From: Fibrobacter sp.
GTDB taxonomy: Bacteria > Fibrobacterota > Fibrobacteria > Fibrobacterales > Fibrobacteraceae
DNA length: 14,261 nt
Assembly: GCA_017520105.1 (NCBI GenBank)
Contig: JAFWRL010000281.1
Span: 1-14,261, forward strand
Reading direction: 5' to 3'
The position numbers and the translations under genes were made by a program. The notes below the pieces were generated by a model, which saw only the letters and a program-made list of their open reading frames with translations, had not been told where the DNA came from and made no database searches. Positions within the stretch are counted from its first letter, which is position 1; every line of letters begins with the position of its first letter. Shown piece after piece: positions 7,033 through 14,261 of the stretch.

Positions 7033-8541
7033 TCACTTCACTTCCATGCCGAGGAGGCGAATTTCGGAAATGGCGTAATCGTTGTTGTCGGTTTCATAGA
7101 CGTCGTCTAGATAGAACCGGAGTTCCGTTGTCTCGACGGCCTGGATATTCGGATACTGCATGCCTTTGATGTTGTCGAGGCGGAGTCTCTGTTTAAATCC
7201 GTCATTCGTTTCGACTGTGAGGATGCGGGGTTTCTTGAATATGCGGAATCGGTCGCCGAAGGCGTCATCGACGGATTTCTGGTAACCGACTGCGATACCG
7301 ATATTCAGGATAAGAGTTTTTTTGCTGAAGTACGTGACGAGTACGGGGTTCAGCGGCTTCAGGGGCATCGTGTTGAGCCACGCGGTGGTGAGGTCGCCGT
7401 CGTTCAGGTTCGTGAGCGGGTAGCCTCCTGTGACTTCGGGCTCAATAGCCTGGGTCTCGTGGTTGCCGACGGCTTCCATCCATTCAATTTCGTGCAAAGT
7501 ATTCATCGGCTTGTGCGTGAACATGAGCAGCATGAGCAGAATCACGATGAGCGGGAACAGTATCGAAAACGCTACGATGATTAGTTTGTGTGGGCTGAGC
7601 CCGCGACCAAAACTCTTGGCCGTTTCGGCGATGGAGGCGGCAACGTGCCTGTTGGCTCCGGTTTTTCTTGCGATAGACGGTGTCTGGTGCGGGGTGTCAT
7701 GCTGCGGGAAAACCTGGTCGCACTCGTCCAGAAATTCCTGCATGTCGTGGAAGCGTTCGTTGAGCTTCTTCTTTAAGCACTTGAGGATGAGTTCCGAGAG
7801 TCCGGCGGGGATGTCTTCGCGGAAGAGTTCGGGGGAGGGGGGCGGTTCCTGCACGTGCTTGAGCGCAATTTCTACGGGGCGGCTTCCTTCGAAGGGCAAG
7901 CGTCCGCATGTCATTTCGTAAAGGATGACGCCCATGCTGTAGATGTCGGACTGGAGCGTGACTTCGTCGCCGTGGCACTGTTCGGGAGACATGTATTCGG
8001 GAGTGCCCATCGTCATGCCGGTGCGGGTGAGGCGTTCCTTCTCCATCTCTTGAATGTAGGAGATGCCGAAGTCCATGATATAGACGCGATTGTCGCGAGT
8101 GAGCATGATGTTCGAGGGCTTCACGTCGCGGTGGACTATGCCTTTGCTGTGGGCGTAGAGCAGTCCGCGTGCAATCTGCTTGATGATGACTTCGATGGCT
8201 TCGAACGAGAGCTTGCTTTTGTTTTGCAGGATTTCGGCGAGGGAAATGCCCTGCACGTATGTCATCGAGATGAATAGCTGCTTGTCTTGCTGCCCGAAGT
8301 CGAATACGTGGACGATGTTCTGGTGGTCCAGTTCCTTCATCGCCTGCGCTTCGAGGTAAAAACGCTTGATGGCCTCTCCGTCAGAAGTCGAGTCGAGAAT
8401 CTTGAAGGCGACTTCTCGCTTGAGTTTCTTGTCGAGGGCCTTATAGACGTAGCCCATTCCGCCTTTGCCGAGTGTTCCCAAAAGTTCGTAGTTTTCGTTA
8501 AATGGGCGCGGAAAGGATTGAGGTTGCTCGGGATGGATCAT
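7033..8541 (-). CDS. Membrane-anchored Hanks-type Ser/Thr kinase with external NADase-type glycan-binding-like domain
   Basis: A 502-residue PknB-type Ser/Thr kinase. The catalytic domain (about 18-280) is complete: Gly loop GKGGMG (25-30), VAFK with K47, helix-C E64, HRDVKPSN (137-144), DFG (157-159) and activation-segment end TPEYMSPE (180-187). It should therefore be active. A linker leads to one membrane helix (about 319-341), placing the kinase in the cytoplasm and residues 345-502 outside. The outer part carries NLNDGDLTTAW (378-388), VGYQKS (418-423), a DVYE strand (480-483) and AISEI (490-494). This pattern matches my memory of the NADase-type glycan-binding (discoidin-like) domain and suggests a carbohydrate or cell-wall sensor; ligand binding is inferred. 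The start codon overlaps the stop of the FHA-ABC gene (ATGA), so the two are translationally coupled. A partner role in phosphorylating that transporter is likely. Confidence 0.95.
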   Translation of the reverse strand: MIHPEQPQSFPRPFNENYELLGTLGKGGMGYVYKALDKKLKREVAFKILDSTSDGEAIKRFYLEAQAMKELDHQNIVHVFDFGQQDKQLFISMTYVQGISLAEILQNKSKLSFEAIEVIIKQIARGLLYAHSKGIVHRDVKPSNIMLTRDNRVYIMDFGISYIQEMEKERLTRTGMTMGTPEYMSPEQCHGDEVTLQSDIYSMGVILYEMTCGRLPFEGSRPVEIALKHVQEPPPSPELFREDIPAGLSELILKCLKKKLNERFHDMQEFLDECDQVFPQHDTPHQTPSIARKTGANRHVAASIAETAKSFGRGLSPHKLIIVAFSILFPLIVILLMLLMFTHKPMNTLHEIEWMEAVGNHETQAIEPEVTGGYPLTNLNDGDLTTAWLNTMPLKPLNPVLVTYFSKKTLILNIGIAVGYQKSVDDAFGDRFRIFKKPRILTVETNDGFKQRLRLDNIKGMQYPNIQAVETTELRFYLDDVYETDNNDYAISEIRLLGMEVK

Positions 8542-10661
8542 CTTGGTTTCTTTAATCTGTGTAGTAGAATTGCAGTTACAATATAGAAAGCTAGCGCGAT
8601 GATGAGGGCGAGGGCTGTATTTAGAATGTCATCTTTTCGTTCTAGCAAAATGTTCAGGAGTGATGCTTGGTTGTAGCGCGACCAGACGATGCTCGAAAGG
8701 GCGCGGCCTATGGGTTGCATTTGGTCGAGGGGAACAAGTGCCCCGGCGAGGGCTACCTGCGGGATGATGAGGAGCGGTAAGAAGGCGTTGGCCTGGCTTG
8801 TGTTCTTCGCAAGTGAACTCGTGAATAGCCCGACCGCAGTGGCGGGGATGGCGATGCAGGCGAATGCGGCTGCAACGAGAGCTATGCTTGGGCTTACGGT
8901 AAGGCGCATGTTGATGAACGCATAGACGATTGCGGTCTGCATCAGTGTAAATGCAACGGGGAGTGTGAACTTGGCTGTAAGTGTGGAAAGGGAGGATACG
9001 CCTCGGCGGAACTTGTCGCGGAGTATATCCTTTTCTTGGACGATTTCACGGATGGAGAGCGAAAGGGCGAACCAGTTTGCGCAAAGGATGATGGCGAATG
9101 CGACTGTCCAGCACGACGATTTCTCGGAGAAAATCTGCGAGAGGAGGAACCCGATGATGGCTGGCTGCACAAAGAGGGCGGCGATGCGTCCTTTGTCGCG
9201 GAACCACTGCTTTAGCGTTAGCCTGACCGTGTATGCAAAATTGTGGGGGAGTTTCGTACGCTCGAAGAAGTATTTGGTGTCGAAGATTCGCTGCTCGGTC
9301 TTATGCGATTCACGCCATTCTGCGGCATCACTTGTGCTGATGGAGGTGAGGAGCGTTTGCGGGTCGGTCGTCTTGAAATGTGTGTAGGCTGCCTGAACTG
9401 TTCCGTAGAATGCTTCTTCACCTTGGTGCAGTATCAGGACTTTGTTTGCAATCTGGAGCGCTTCGTAGCTGTGGGTCGTGAGGATGATGGTGTGGCCGAG
9501 GAACGCGAGCTGCTTCAAGTGCGTGCAAAGAATGCGTGAGTTGTACGGGTCGAGGCCGGAAAGCGGTTCGTCCAAGATGACGAGGCCGGGGTTGCCCATG
9601 AGTTCGCGGGCGAGGGCGACGCGGCGCATTTCGCCGCCGCTGAGCGTTTTCACGAGGTTATGCCGGCGGTCGCTCAGCCCGAAAAGTTCGCAGAACTTTT
9701 CGAGTCGCGTGAGGGCGTCTGCTTTGAACTGCTTGACGTCCATCGACGAACGCGCACCGTCGAGAATCGTCTCTTCGACGGTCAGTTCCGGGCGGAGTGG
9801 CGGATCTTGTGGGAGTATCGCGATACGCCTGCGGATTTCGCTTTTGCGGTAATCGACGCCGCCGATGCGGACAACGCTTTGCTTGTCGCAACTGTTGATG
9901 CCTTGGATGAGCTTGAGCAACGACGATTTGCCTTGACCTGAACGCCCGATAATGGCGAGGATTTCGCCTGCGGGGAGCTCTAAGTCAATCCCTCTCAATA
10001 ACTGTTTTTTGCCGGCGAAAACATTCAGGTTCTTGATGTTCACGTCGAAGCCTGAACTCTTCGCTTCGATCAGCAGGTCGTTGTTACGGAAACCGACGAT
10101 GGCGGATTCAAAACGATTCGCGCTTCCGTTTTGCATGGTGACGGTGCGCGTGCGCTTGCCGCCTTCGTCAACGATAGCTCTTTCGAACTTGATTTCGGCG
10201 CAGTTCCCTAAACTTGCGCGGTTCCCAATACTTGCGCGGTTCCCGTCGTCCGGCCCACTCCCGCGTTCCGTCACAAGTCGCGCCTGCGCCTTTACGGAAA
10301 TCCCCGGAACATTGATGCTTTTCCAATCTGCCGAAAGCGGAATCGTCAGCATATCGCCTGCGGTTTCGCGTTCCATCACGAGGAGCGTGAGGCTTGTGCC
10401 ACGAAGAGTCGCTCGCAACTGTCTCGGCCCAATGAGAATGACATCGCCGTCGCTTATCGTCGCCGTATCGACGTTCTTCCCGTTCAGCATGGTAATGCTG
10501 TTCTGGGTGAGGCTTTTTAAAATCCATTTCCCGTCTGTAAAGTTCAGAACTGCATGGTACCGCGAAACCATCAGGTTGTCGAAGTGCAAAACGTTATCCG
10601 ATTTGCGCCCGATGGTAAACGGAACCGACGGATTCGGCGTTACGAGACGGAAGGGAAACAT
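8538..10661 (-). CDS. FHA domain-ABC half-transporter fusion (ABCG-like exporter)
   Basis: A 707-residue membrane exporter. The N-terminal FHA domain (about 5-90) keeps the phosphothreonine-binding residues: G18-R19, S33-x-x-H36 and N60-G61. A linker (about 95-205) holds a GNRASI/GNRASL hexapeptide repeat and a Thr-rich KRTRTVT (169-175). The ATPase domain (about 207-430) is complete: Walker A GRSGQGKS (239-246), Q285, signature LSGGE (340-344), Walker B VILDE (361-365) and H397. Six membrane helices follow (about 493-510, 517-536, 563-583, 590-613, 624-642, 680-702), as in ABC2/ABCG transporters. This layout is like mycobacterial Rv1747 but with one FHA domain. Substrate unknown; a lipid or envelope component is plausible. 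It lies 4 bp after the aminotransferase stop and overlaps the kinase start by 4 bp. It presumably works as a homodimer. Confidence 0.95.
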   Translation of the reverse strand: MFPFRLVTPNPSVPFTIGRKSDNVLHFDNLMVSRYHAVLNFTDGKWILKSLTQNSITMLNGKNVDTATISDGDVILIGPRQLRATLRGTSLTLLVMERETAGDMLTIPLSADWKSINVPGISVKAQARLVTERGSGPDDGNRASIGNRASLGNCAEIKFERAIVDEGGKRTRTVTMQNGSANRFESAIVGFRNNDLLIEAKSSGFDVNIKNLNVFAGKKQLLRGIDLELPAGEILAIIGRSGQGKSSLLKLIQGINSCDKQSVVRIGGVDYRKSEIRRRIAILPQDPPLRPELTVEETILDGARSSMDVKQFKADALTRLEKFCELFGLSDRRHNLVKTLSGGEMRRVALARELMGNPGLVILDEPLSGLDPYNSRILCTHLKQLAFLGHTIILTTHSYEALQIANKVLILHQGEEAFYGTVQAAYTHFKTTDPQTLLTSISTSDAAEWRESHKTEQRIFDTKYFFERTKLPHNFAYTVRLTLKQWFRDKGRIAALFVQPAIIGFLLSQIFSEKSSCWTVAFAIILCANWFALSLSIREIVQEKDILRDKFRRGVSSLSTLTAKFTLPVAFTLMQTAIVYAFINMRLTVSPSIALVAAAFACIAIPATAVGLFTSSLAKNTSQANAFLPLLIIPQVALAGALVPLDQMQPIGRALSSIVWSRYNQASLLNILLERKDDILNTALALIIALAFYIVTAILLHRLKKPR
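10198..10244. repeat. 18-bp in-frame tandem repeat in the FHA-ABC linker
   Basis: About 2.6 units of an 18-bp repeat: GCGCAGTTCCCTAAACTT, GCGCGGTTCCCAATACTT, then GCGCGGTTCCC. On the minus strand they encode GNRASI, GNRASL and the diverged GNCAEI (residues about 140-157). The period keeps frame. It lies in the flexible linker between the FHA and ATPase domains, so copy number could vary without loss of function. Confidence 0.85.
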
Positions 10662-10665
10662 GTCT

Positions 10666-11856
10666 TTACGTCAATTCCTTGACAAAGGCTTCAAATCGGT
10701 CGCATGCTTTCGCGAGATTTTCATCGCTTGCGGCATACGAAAAACGGACACAGCTGTCGTCGCCGAAGGCGGCACCTGGTACAATCGCGAGCCCCTTGGT
10801 TTCGAGGAGCGCACTGCAGAAGTCTATCGAACTCGAAATCACTTTTCCGTCGGGTGTCTTTTTGCTGTAGTAATCGCCTACAGGGACGAATAGGTAGAAT
10901 GCTCCTTCGGGGGCATGGGGCTTTGTCGATAGGAACGAGGTTCGCTTTAGCATGTAGTCCCTGCGCTTGCGGAACGCAGCCTGCATCGCATGGACGTTGC
11001 TCTTGTCCATGTTGAGTGCGCCGAGGGCGGCGTATTGTGCCACGTTGCTCGGGTGGTGCGTTGCCTGCCCTTGGATTTTGCCGATGATTTTTGCAATTGC
11101 GGCGGGGGCTGCATCGTAGCCGATTCTCCAGCCGGTCATGCAGTGCGACTTGGAAAAACCATTAATCACGATGGTGCGTTCTGCCATTCCTGGGAACACT
11201 GCCGCCGACACAAATTCCGTATCATAGACAAAGTATTCATATACTTCGTCCGAAATGCAGTAGATGTCCTGCTTGACGATTTGCTTGGCGAGAGCTTCGA
11301 GCTCACTCTTGCTATAGACGGCGCCGGTCGGGTTGCACGGGTTGTTCAAGAGAATTGCCTTGGTGCGTGGCGTGCAGGCTTTGCACAAGTCATCTGCGTT
11401 AATTTTGAATTCTTTTTCAAGCCCAGCTTCTACAAATACAGGCGTGCCGCCAAGCCACTTGACGAGTTCCGGGTAAGTGACCCAGTACGGAGCAGGAATA
11501 ATCACTTCGTCGCCCGGATTGATGAGGGCGGCTAGCGCATTGAAAACAGCGTGCTTTGCGCCGCTTGTCATGATGATTTGCGATGCGTCGTAATGGAGGC
11601 CGTTTTCGTCTTCTAGCTTTTTTGCGACGGCTTTGCGCACGTCGAGAATGCCTACGGGAGCGGTATAGCGCGTTTTACCAGCGCGTATGGAGTCTATAGC
11701 CGCATCCTGAATTTGTATTGGCGTGCCGAAATCGGGCTCGCCTGCTCCGAGACTTACGACATCCTTGCCGTCCGCTATCATTTGCTTTGCCATCGTGTCG
11801 ATGGCGACGGTGAGCGACGCCGCTATGTTTTGTGTCCTATCGGAAAGGGACTTCAT
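10666..11856 (-). CDS. aspC: Class I pyridoxal-phosphate aspartate aminotransferase
   Basis: A 396-residue aminotransferase of fold type I, subgroup Ib, the usual length. It swaps the amino group between aspartate and 2-oxoglutarate; some family members also accept prephenate. Visible marks: SLGAGEPDF (35-43), the cofactor-stacking aromatic in PYWVTYP (W125), NNPCNPTG (171-178, N175), SDEVYE (202-207, D203 and Y206), the Schiff-base lysine K236 in SKSHCMTGWRIG (235-246), and R371 in RFSYA for the substrate carboxylate. The start at 11854-11856 is chosen because it gives the normal N-terminus (MKSLSDR), has AAGGA upstream, and overlaps the stop of the transporter gene as ATGA. A 32-residue upstream extension would lie inside that gene. 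The FHA-ABC gene follows after 4 bp. A metabolic enzyme inside a transporter/kinase operon is unusual. Aspartate specificity is likely but not proven. Confidence 0.93.
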   Translation of the reverse strand: MKSLSDRTQNIAASLTVAIDTMAKQMIADGKDVVSLGAGEPDFGTPIQIQDAAIDSIRAGKTRYTAPVGILDVRKAVAKKLEDENGLHYDASQIIMTSGAKHAVFNALAALINPGDEVIIPAPYWVTYPELVKWLGGTPVFVEAGLEKEFKINADDLCKACTPRTKAILLNNPCNPTGAVYSKSELEALAKQIVKQDIYCISDEVYEYFVYDTEFVSAAVFPGMAERTIVINGFSKSHCMTGWRIGYDAAPAAIAKIIGKIQGQATHHPSNVAQYAALGALNMDKSNVHAMQAAFRKRRDYMLKRTSFLSTKPHAPEGAFYLFVPVGDYYSKKTPDGKVISSSIDFCSALLETKGLAIVPGAAFGDDSCVRFSYAASDENLAKACDRFEAFVKELT

Positions 11857-14261
11857 TTGGTATTTTCCTTTTTCTTTCGTTGCCTCAGACGGTATTGGTC
11901 TAGAGATCCTGCGATAAGGGGGAATATGGTGAACTGGGCGATGAATATGCAAATCATGCCCATCAGTGAAAAGTTGCCCATACTGCGCAGTCCCGGATGC
12001 GACGAAACGAGCATGCCGTATGTTCCGATAAGGGCCGCCATCTGCGAGAGGAATATGGTGAAGAACTTGCTCCTCAAAATGGTGAGCGCTGTTCCCTTTT
12101 GCTTTTCGTAGTATGCAGTAAAGAACTGTAGCGAACCATCGATGCTTGCGCCAATGAGAATGGGGAACGTGAGGGCGCTGTAGGCCGAAATTTGTATGTC
12201 AAACGCGTTAAGCGAGGCGAGAAACCAGCTTGTGGCAAAAATGGACGGGAGAGCCGTGAATATGGCGCGGCTGAGGCGGTTGTAATAAACGAGCATGAAC
12301 AGGAATGCCAGGAATCCGCCGATTTCTATGGGCCAGCTTAGGTTGTTGGTGATTCTATTCCAGAATATGGCTCGCGTGATGGGCGTCCCTGCAATCAGGT
12401 ATGTCCCGTTTCGGATGCCTTTGATTTGGTGAAGTTCCCTGTTCAGCTTGGTGCATTCGTTTCCGAGATTTTCATTGATGTCGGTGAAGATGAACGCAAA
12501 TCGACCTTGTGTGCCTTGCTTGTCGCGGAATTTTTTCGCGATGTACTCGGGTGGTTCGAACTCGTCGCCTTCGTCGAATTCCAGAGCCTGCTCGATTTTT
12601 TCCAGGTTCTCGCGTTCGCTCTTCGATAGCGCTTCACGGAATTCCTTGGTGACCATGCTGTGCAGCTGGCGCAACTTGTCCATTTTTTTCTGTTGCAGGT
12701 TCGGCGAGAACTGTGCTAACGTAAAGATGGAATTGACCGTCGAAATGGAGCCGTTTTCCTTGAGCTTGTTGAACTGTTCCAGCAGGGTCTCGCTTTCGGC
12801 GCGGTCTGGTAGCATGACGATAATCGGCGTCTTGTTCAGGAATCCGGTTTCTGCAATCAGCGAATCGATGTGCGAATCTTTGTAATTGATTTCGGTTGCC
12901 GAGAAATCGTTGCGGATGTGCACCCGGGTACCGCCGATGTAAAGCCCGACAAGGCTTGCCGCGATAATTATGGAGAAAATAATCCAGTTCAATCGGTTCG
13001 AGAGCATGTACATCTTGTATTCGGGATGGATCTGCGCATGCGTGACCGTGAAAGGCTTTTTGCGCTGCGTGACCTGCAAAAGCGCCGTCGAGAAAAGGAG
13101 CGTGATGGCCCAGTTCAAGATGCAGCCCGTGGAGCCGAGTACGCCCAATTCCTGAAGCCCGGGGAGCGGAATCAGCGTGAGGCATGCAAATAGGGCCGCG
13201 TATGCAAAACTCGAAACGGCGGTCGAGGGCCCGATACCTAGAAGTGCGCTTTCGATGCAAAGCTGCGGACTCAAGTTCTGTTCGCGCTCAAGGAAGTAGC
13301 GGTTGAGAACGTGGTTGATGATTTGCAGGGCCTGTCCGGGGAGTACGATTGCAAGTAACAGCGTAAAGAGATTGATGCGCCCGTAGAACAGGTACGAACA
13401 AGCCATTGTCGTCACGATGGGTGTCGCGATGGGGAGCGCCGAAATAAAGATGAGCTGCGGCTGCTTGTAAAAATGGAGAATGAGGAGCAGCAGAATAAGG
13501 ACTGTAGTGACGATACCGACCATCTTCGCTTCTGGCAAAAGTCGCTTGCCGGTCTGGATGGATTCATAGACTTTGCCTGCATAGTATATATGAAAGATGT
13601 CTTTCCCTTTTTCTTCTTGAATAACTTCTTTCACTTTGCCGAAAAGTTTTCTGTTGGCCTTGAGGTCGGAAATCGAGTGCGTCGGGTAAATCTCGACAAT
13701 GCGGATTGTCCCCGTCTTGTTGGAATGGCTTGTCGAAAGCTTGTCGAAATACTTTTTTTCGAGGTCGCTCAAAAGCTGTTCGCGTTCTTCCGATGTGGTT
13801 CGTGTAATCGAGTCTATCGCGCTTTTCAGGTCGATAAACAGAGGATTGTTGTTTAATATGTAATCGCGCTTGAGGTCCTTGATGCGCTGCACCATGATGT
13901 CGATATCGCTTTCGCTGGCATACAGGAACTTGTATTTCTTGTAGAACTCGATGTCCGTTTCGAAATCGGCGAAATGGACCGAAGGCTCCTTCTGCATCTT
14001 TTGCGCAAGGTTTCGTGCAAGGCGGTAGTTCGCGCTGGAGTCCCCGGATTCCAGAATCACGATAAGACTTCCGAGACCACCGAAGGTATCTTCAATTTTT
14101 TGGACGTTACTGGGTTCGCGAGCGCTTGTAATCGTGTCCTGCAACTGTAAATCCCAGCGCAGGTGCATGATGGGATAAATGCTCAGGATGCCTATCGCCA
14201 AGAATACCGTGAGGATGATTTTGGGATAGGTCGCTAATTTTTTGATAATTTTTGAAAAAAG
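11853..14261 (-). CDS. RND/MMPL-type membrane transporter, 5' end beyond the window
   Basis: The frame stays open to the right edge, so the start codon is outside. The visible 802 residues begin LFSKIIKKLATYPK. A TTG at 14199-14201 could be read as a start, but it would cut into the first membrane helix, so I reject it. The layout is the duplicated RND form. Helix 1 is at about 14-33, then a large outer loop (about 35-243), helices 2-6 (about 246-396) and helix 7 (about 425-443). A second outer loop (about 445-640) is followed by helices 8-12 (about 644-786) and a basic tail. It resembles the HAE3/MMPL branch, which moves lipids or hydrophobic molecules with the proton gradient. The second half has the acidic residue in helix 10 (IGASIDGSLQF, D708). 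The matching part of the first half (IVLPGQALQII) lacks one. It is the most upstream visible gene of the operon. The substrate is unknown. Confidence 0.92.
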   Translation of the reverse strand, partial: LFSKIIKKLATYPKIILTVFLAIGILSIYPIMHLRWDLQLQDTITSAREPSNVQKIEDTFGGLGSLIVILESGDSSANYRLARNLAQKMQKEPSVHFADFETDIEFYKKYKFLYASESDIDIMVQRIKDLKRDYILNNNPLFIDLKSAIDSITRTTSEEREQLLSDLEKKYFDKLSTSHSNKTGTIRIVEIYPTHSISDLKANRKLFGKVKEVIQEEKGKDIFHIYYAGKVYESIQTGKRLLPEAKMVGIVTTVLILLLLILHFYKQPQLIFISALPIATPIVTTMACSYLFYGRINLFTLLLAIVLPGQALQIINHVLNRYFLEREQNLSPQLCIESALLGIGPSTAVSSFAYAALFACLTLIPLPGLQELGVLGSTGCILNWAITLLFSTALLQVTQRKKPFTVTHAQIHPEYKMYMLSNRLNWIIFSIIIAASLVGLYIGGTRVHIRNDFSATEINYKDSHIDSLIAETGFLNKTPIIVMLPDRAESETLLEQFNKLKENGSISTVNSIFTLAQFSPNLQQKKMDKLRQLHSMVTKEFREALSKSERENLEKIEQALEFDEGDEFEPPEYIAKKFRDKQGTQGRFAFIFTDINENLGNECTKLNRELHQIKGIRNGTYLIAGTPITRAIFWNRITNNLSWPIEIGGFLAFLFMLVYYNRLSRAIFTALPSIFATSWFLASLNAFDIQISAYSALTFPILIGASIDGSLQFFTAYYEKQKGTALTILRSKFFTIFLSQMAALIGTYGMLVSSHPGLRSMGNFSLMGMICIFIAQFTIFPLIAGSLDQYRLRQRKKKENTK

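Noticed and set aside
9952..10893. 313-codon plus-strand open frame
   Set aside because: It lies antisense across the FHA-ABC gene and the end of aspC, both strongly supported. Its composition is that of a reverse frame and it has no recognisable domain.
10990..11535. 181-codon plus-strand open frame
   Set aside because: It is wholly antisense to the aminotransferase, whose active-site motifs are intact.
11857..11952. 32-residue N-terminal extension of the aminotransferase
   Set aside because: It lies within the transporter coding region. The inner ATG has a Shine-Dalgarno sequence, an ATGA overlap and the usual family N-terminus.
14199..14201. TTG as start codon of the RND transporter
   Set aside because: The frame continues upstream to the window edge and encodes the expected first-helix lead-in (IIKKLATYPKIILTVF), so the gene is cut by the window.

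Overview
The window looks like a chromosomal segment from a Gram-negative-type bacterium of medium GC content. My best guess is Fibrobacter or a close relative. This rests on the mix of a Hanks-type kinase with a C-terminal glycan-binding-like domain, the intergenic repeat style and the base composition; it is an inference, not a marker-gene call. All seven protein genes lie on the minus strand. The only plus-strand gene is a tRNA.

Left part (1-5000): one very large gene encodes a 1652-residue protein of unknown function. It has helix-hairpin-helix-like repeats, a carboxypeptidase-regulatory-like beta domain, a Ser/Gly linker, an NHNHSH motif, a cysteine cluster and an Ala/Gly heptapeptide tail encoded by a perfect 21-bp tandem repeat. 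The gene is clearly more AT-rich than the rest, above all in the part encoding the N-terminus. Between it and the tRNA lies about 590 bp of very AT-rich, apparently non-coding DNA.

Middle (5500-7030): a tRNA-Arg(CCU) has its own promoter and a strong intrinsic terminator. Then come two housekeeping-type genes read leftwards: yciO (YrdC/Sua5 superfamily) and yraN (UPF0102 nuclease-like fold), with a good intrinsic terminator between them. Upstream of yraN is a 185-bp spacer holding a hairpin and an array of nine degenerate heptamers.

Right part (7030-14261): a tightly packed operon is read leftwards. It starts with an RND/MMPL-type membrane transporter whose start lies beyond the window. Next are a class I aspartate aminotransferase, an FHA-ABC half-transporter fusion, and a membrane-anchored Ser/Thr kinase with an external NADase-type glycan-binding-like domain. 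Junctions are ATGA overlap, 4-bp gap, ATGA overlap, which implies translational coupling. The kinase plus FHA-ABC pair recalls the mycobacterial PknF/Rv1747 pair. The likely logic is that an envelope signal sensed by the kinase's outer domain leads to phosphothreonine-dependent control of the exporter through its FHA domain. The RND protein may handle a related lipid or envelope substrate. I see no insertion sequence, integrase, CRISPR array or rRNA.
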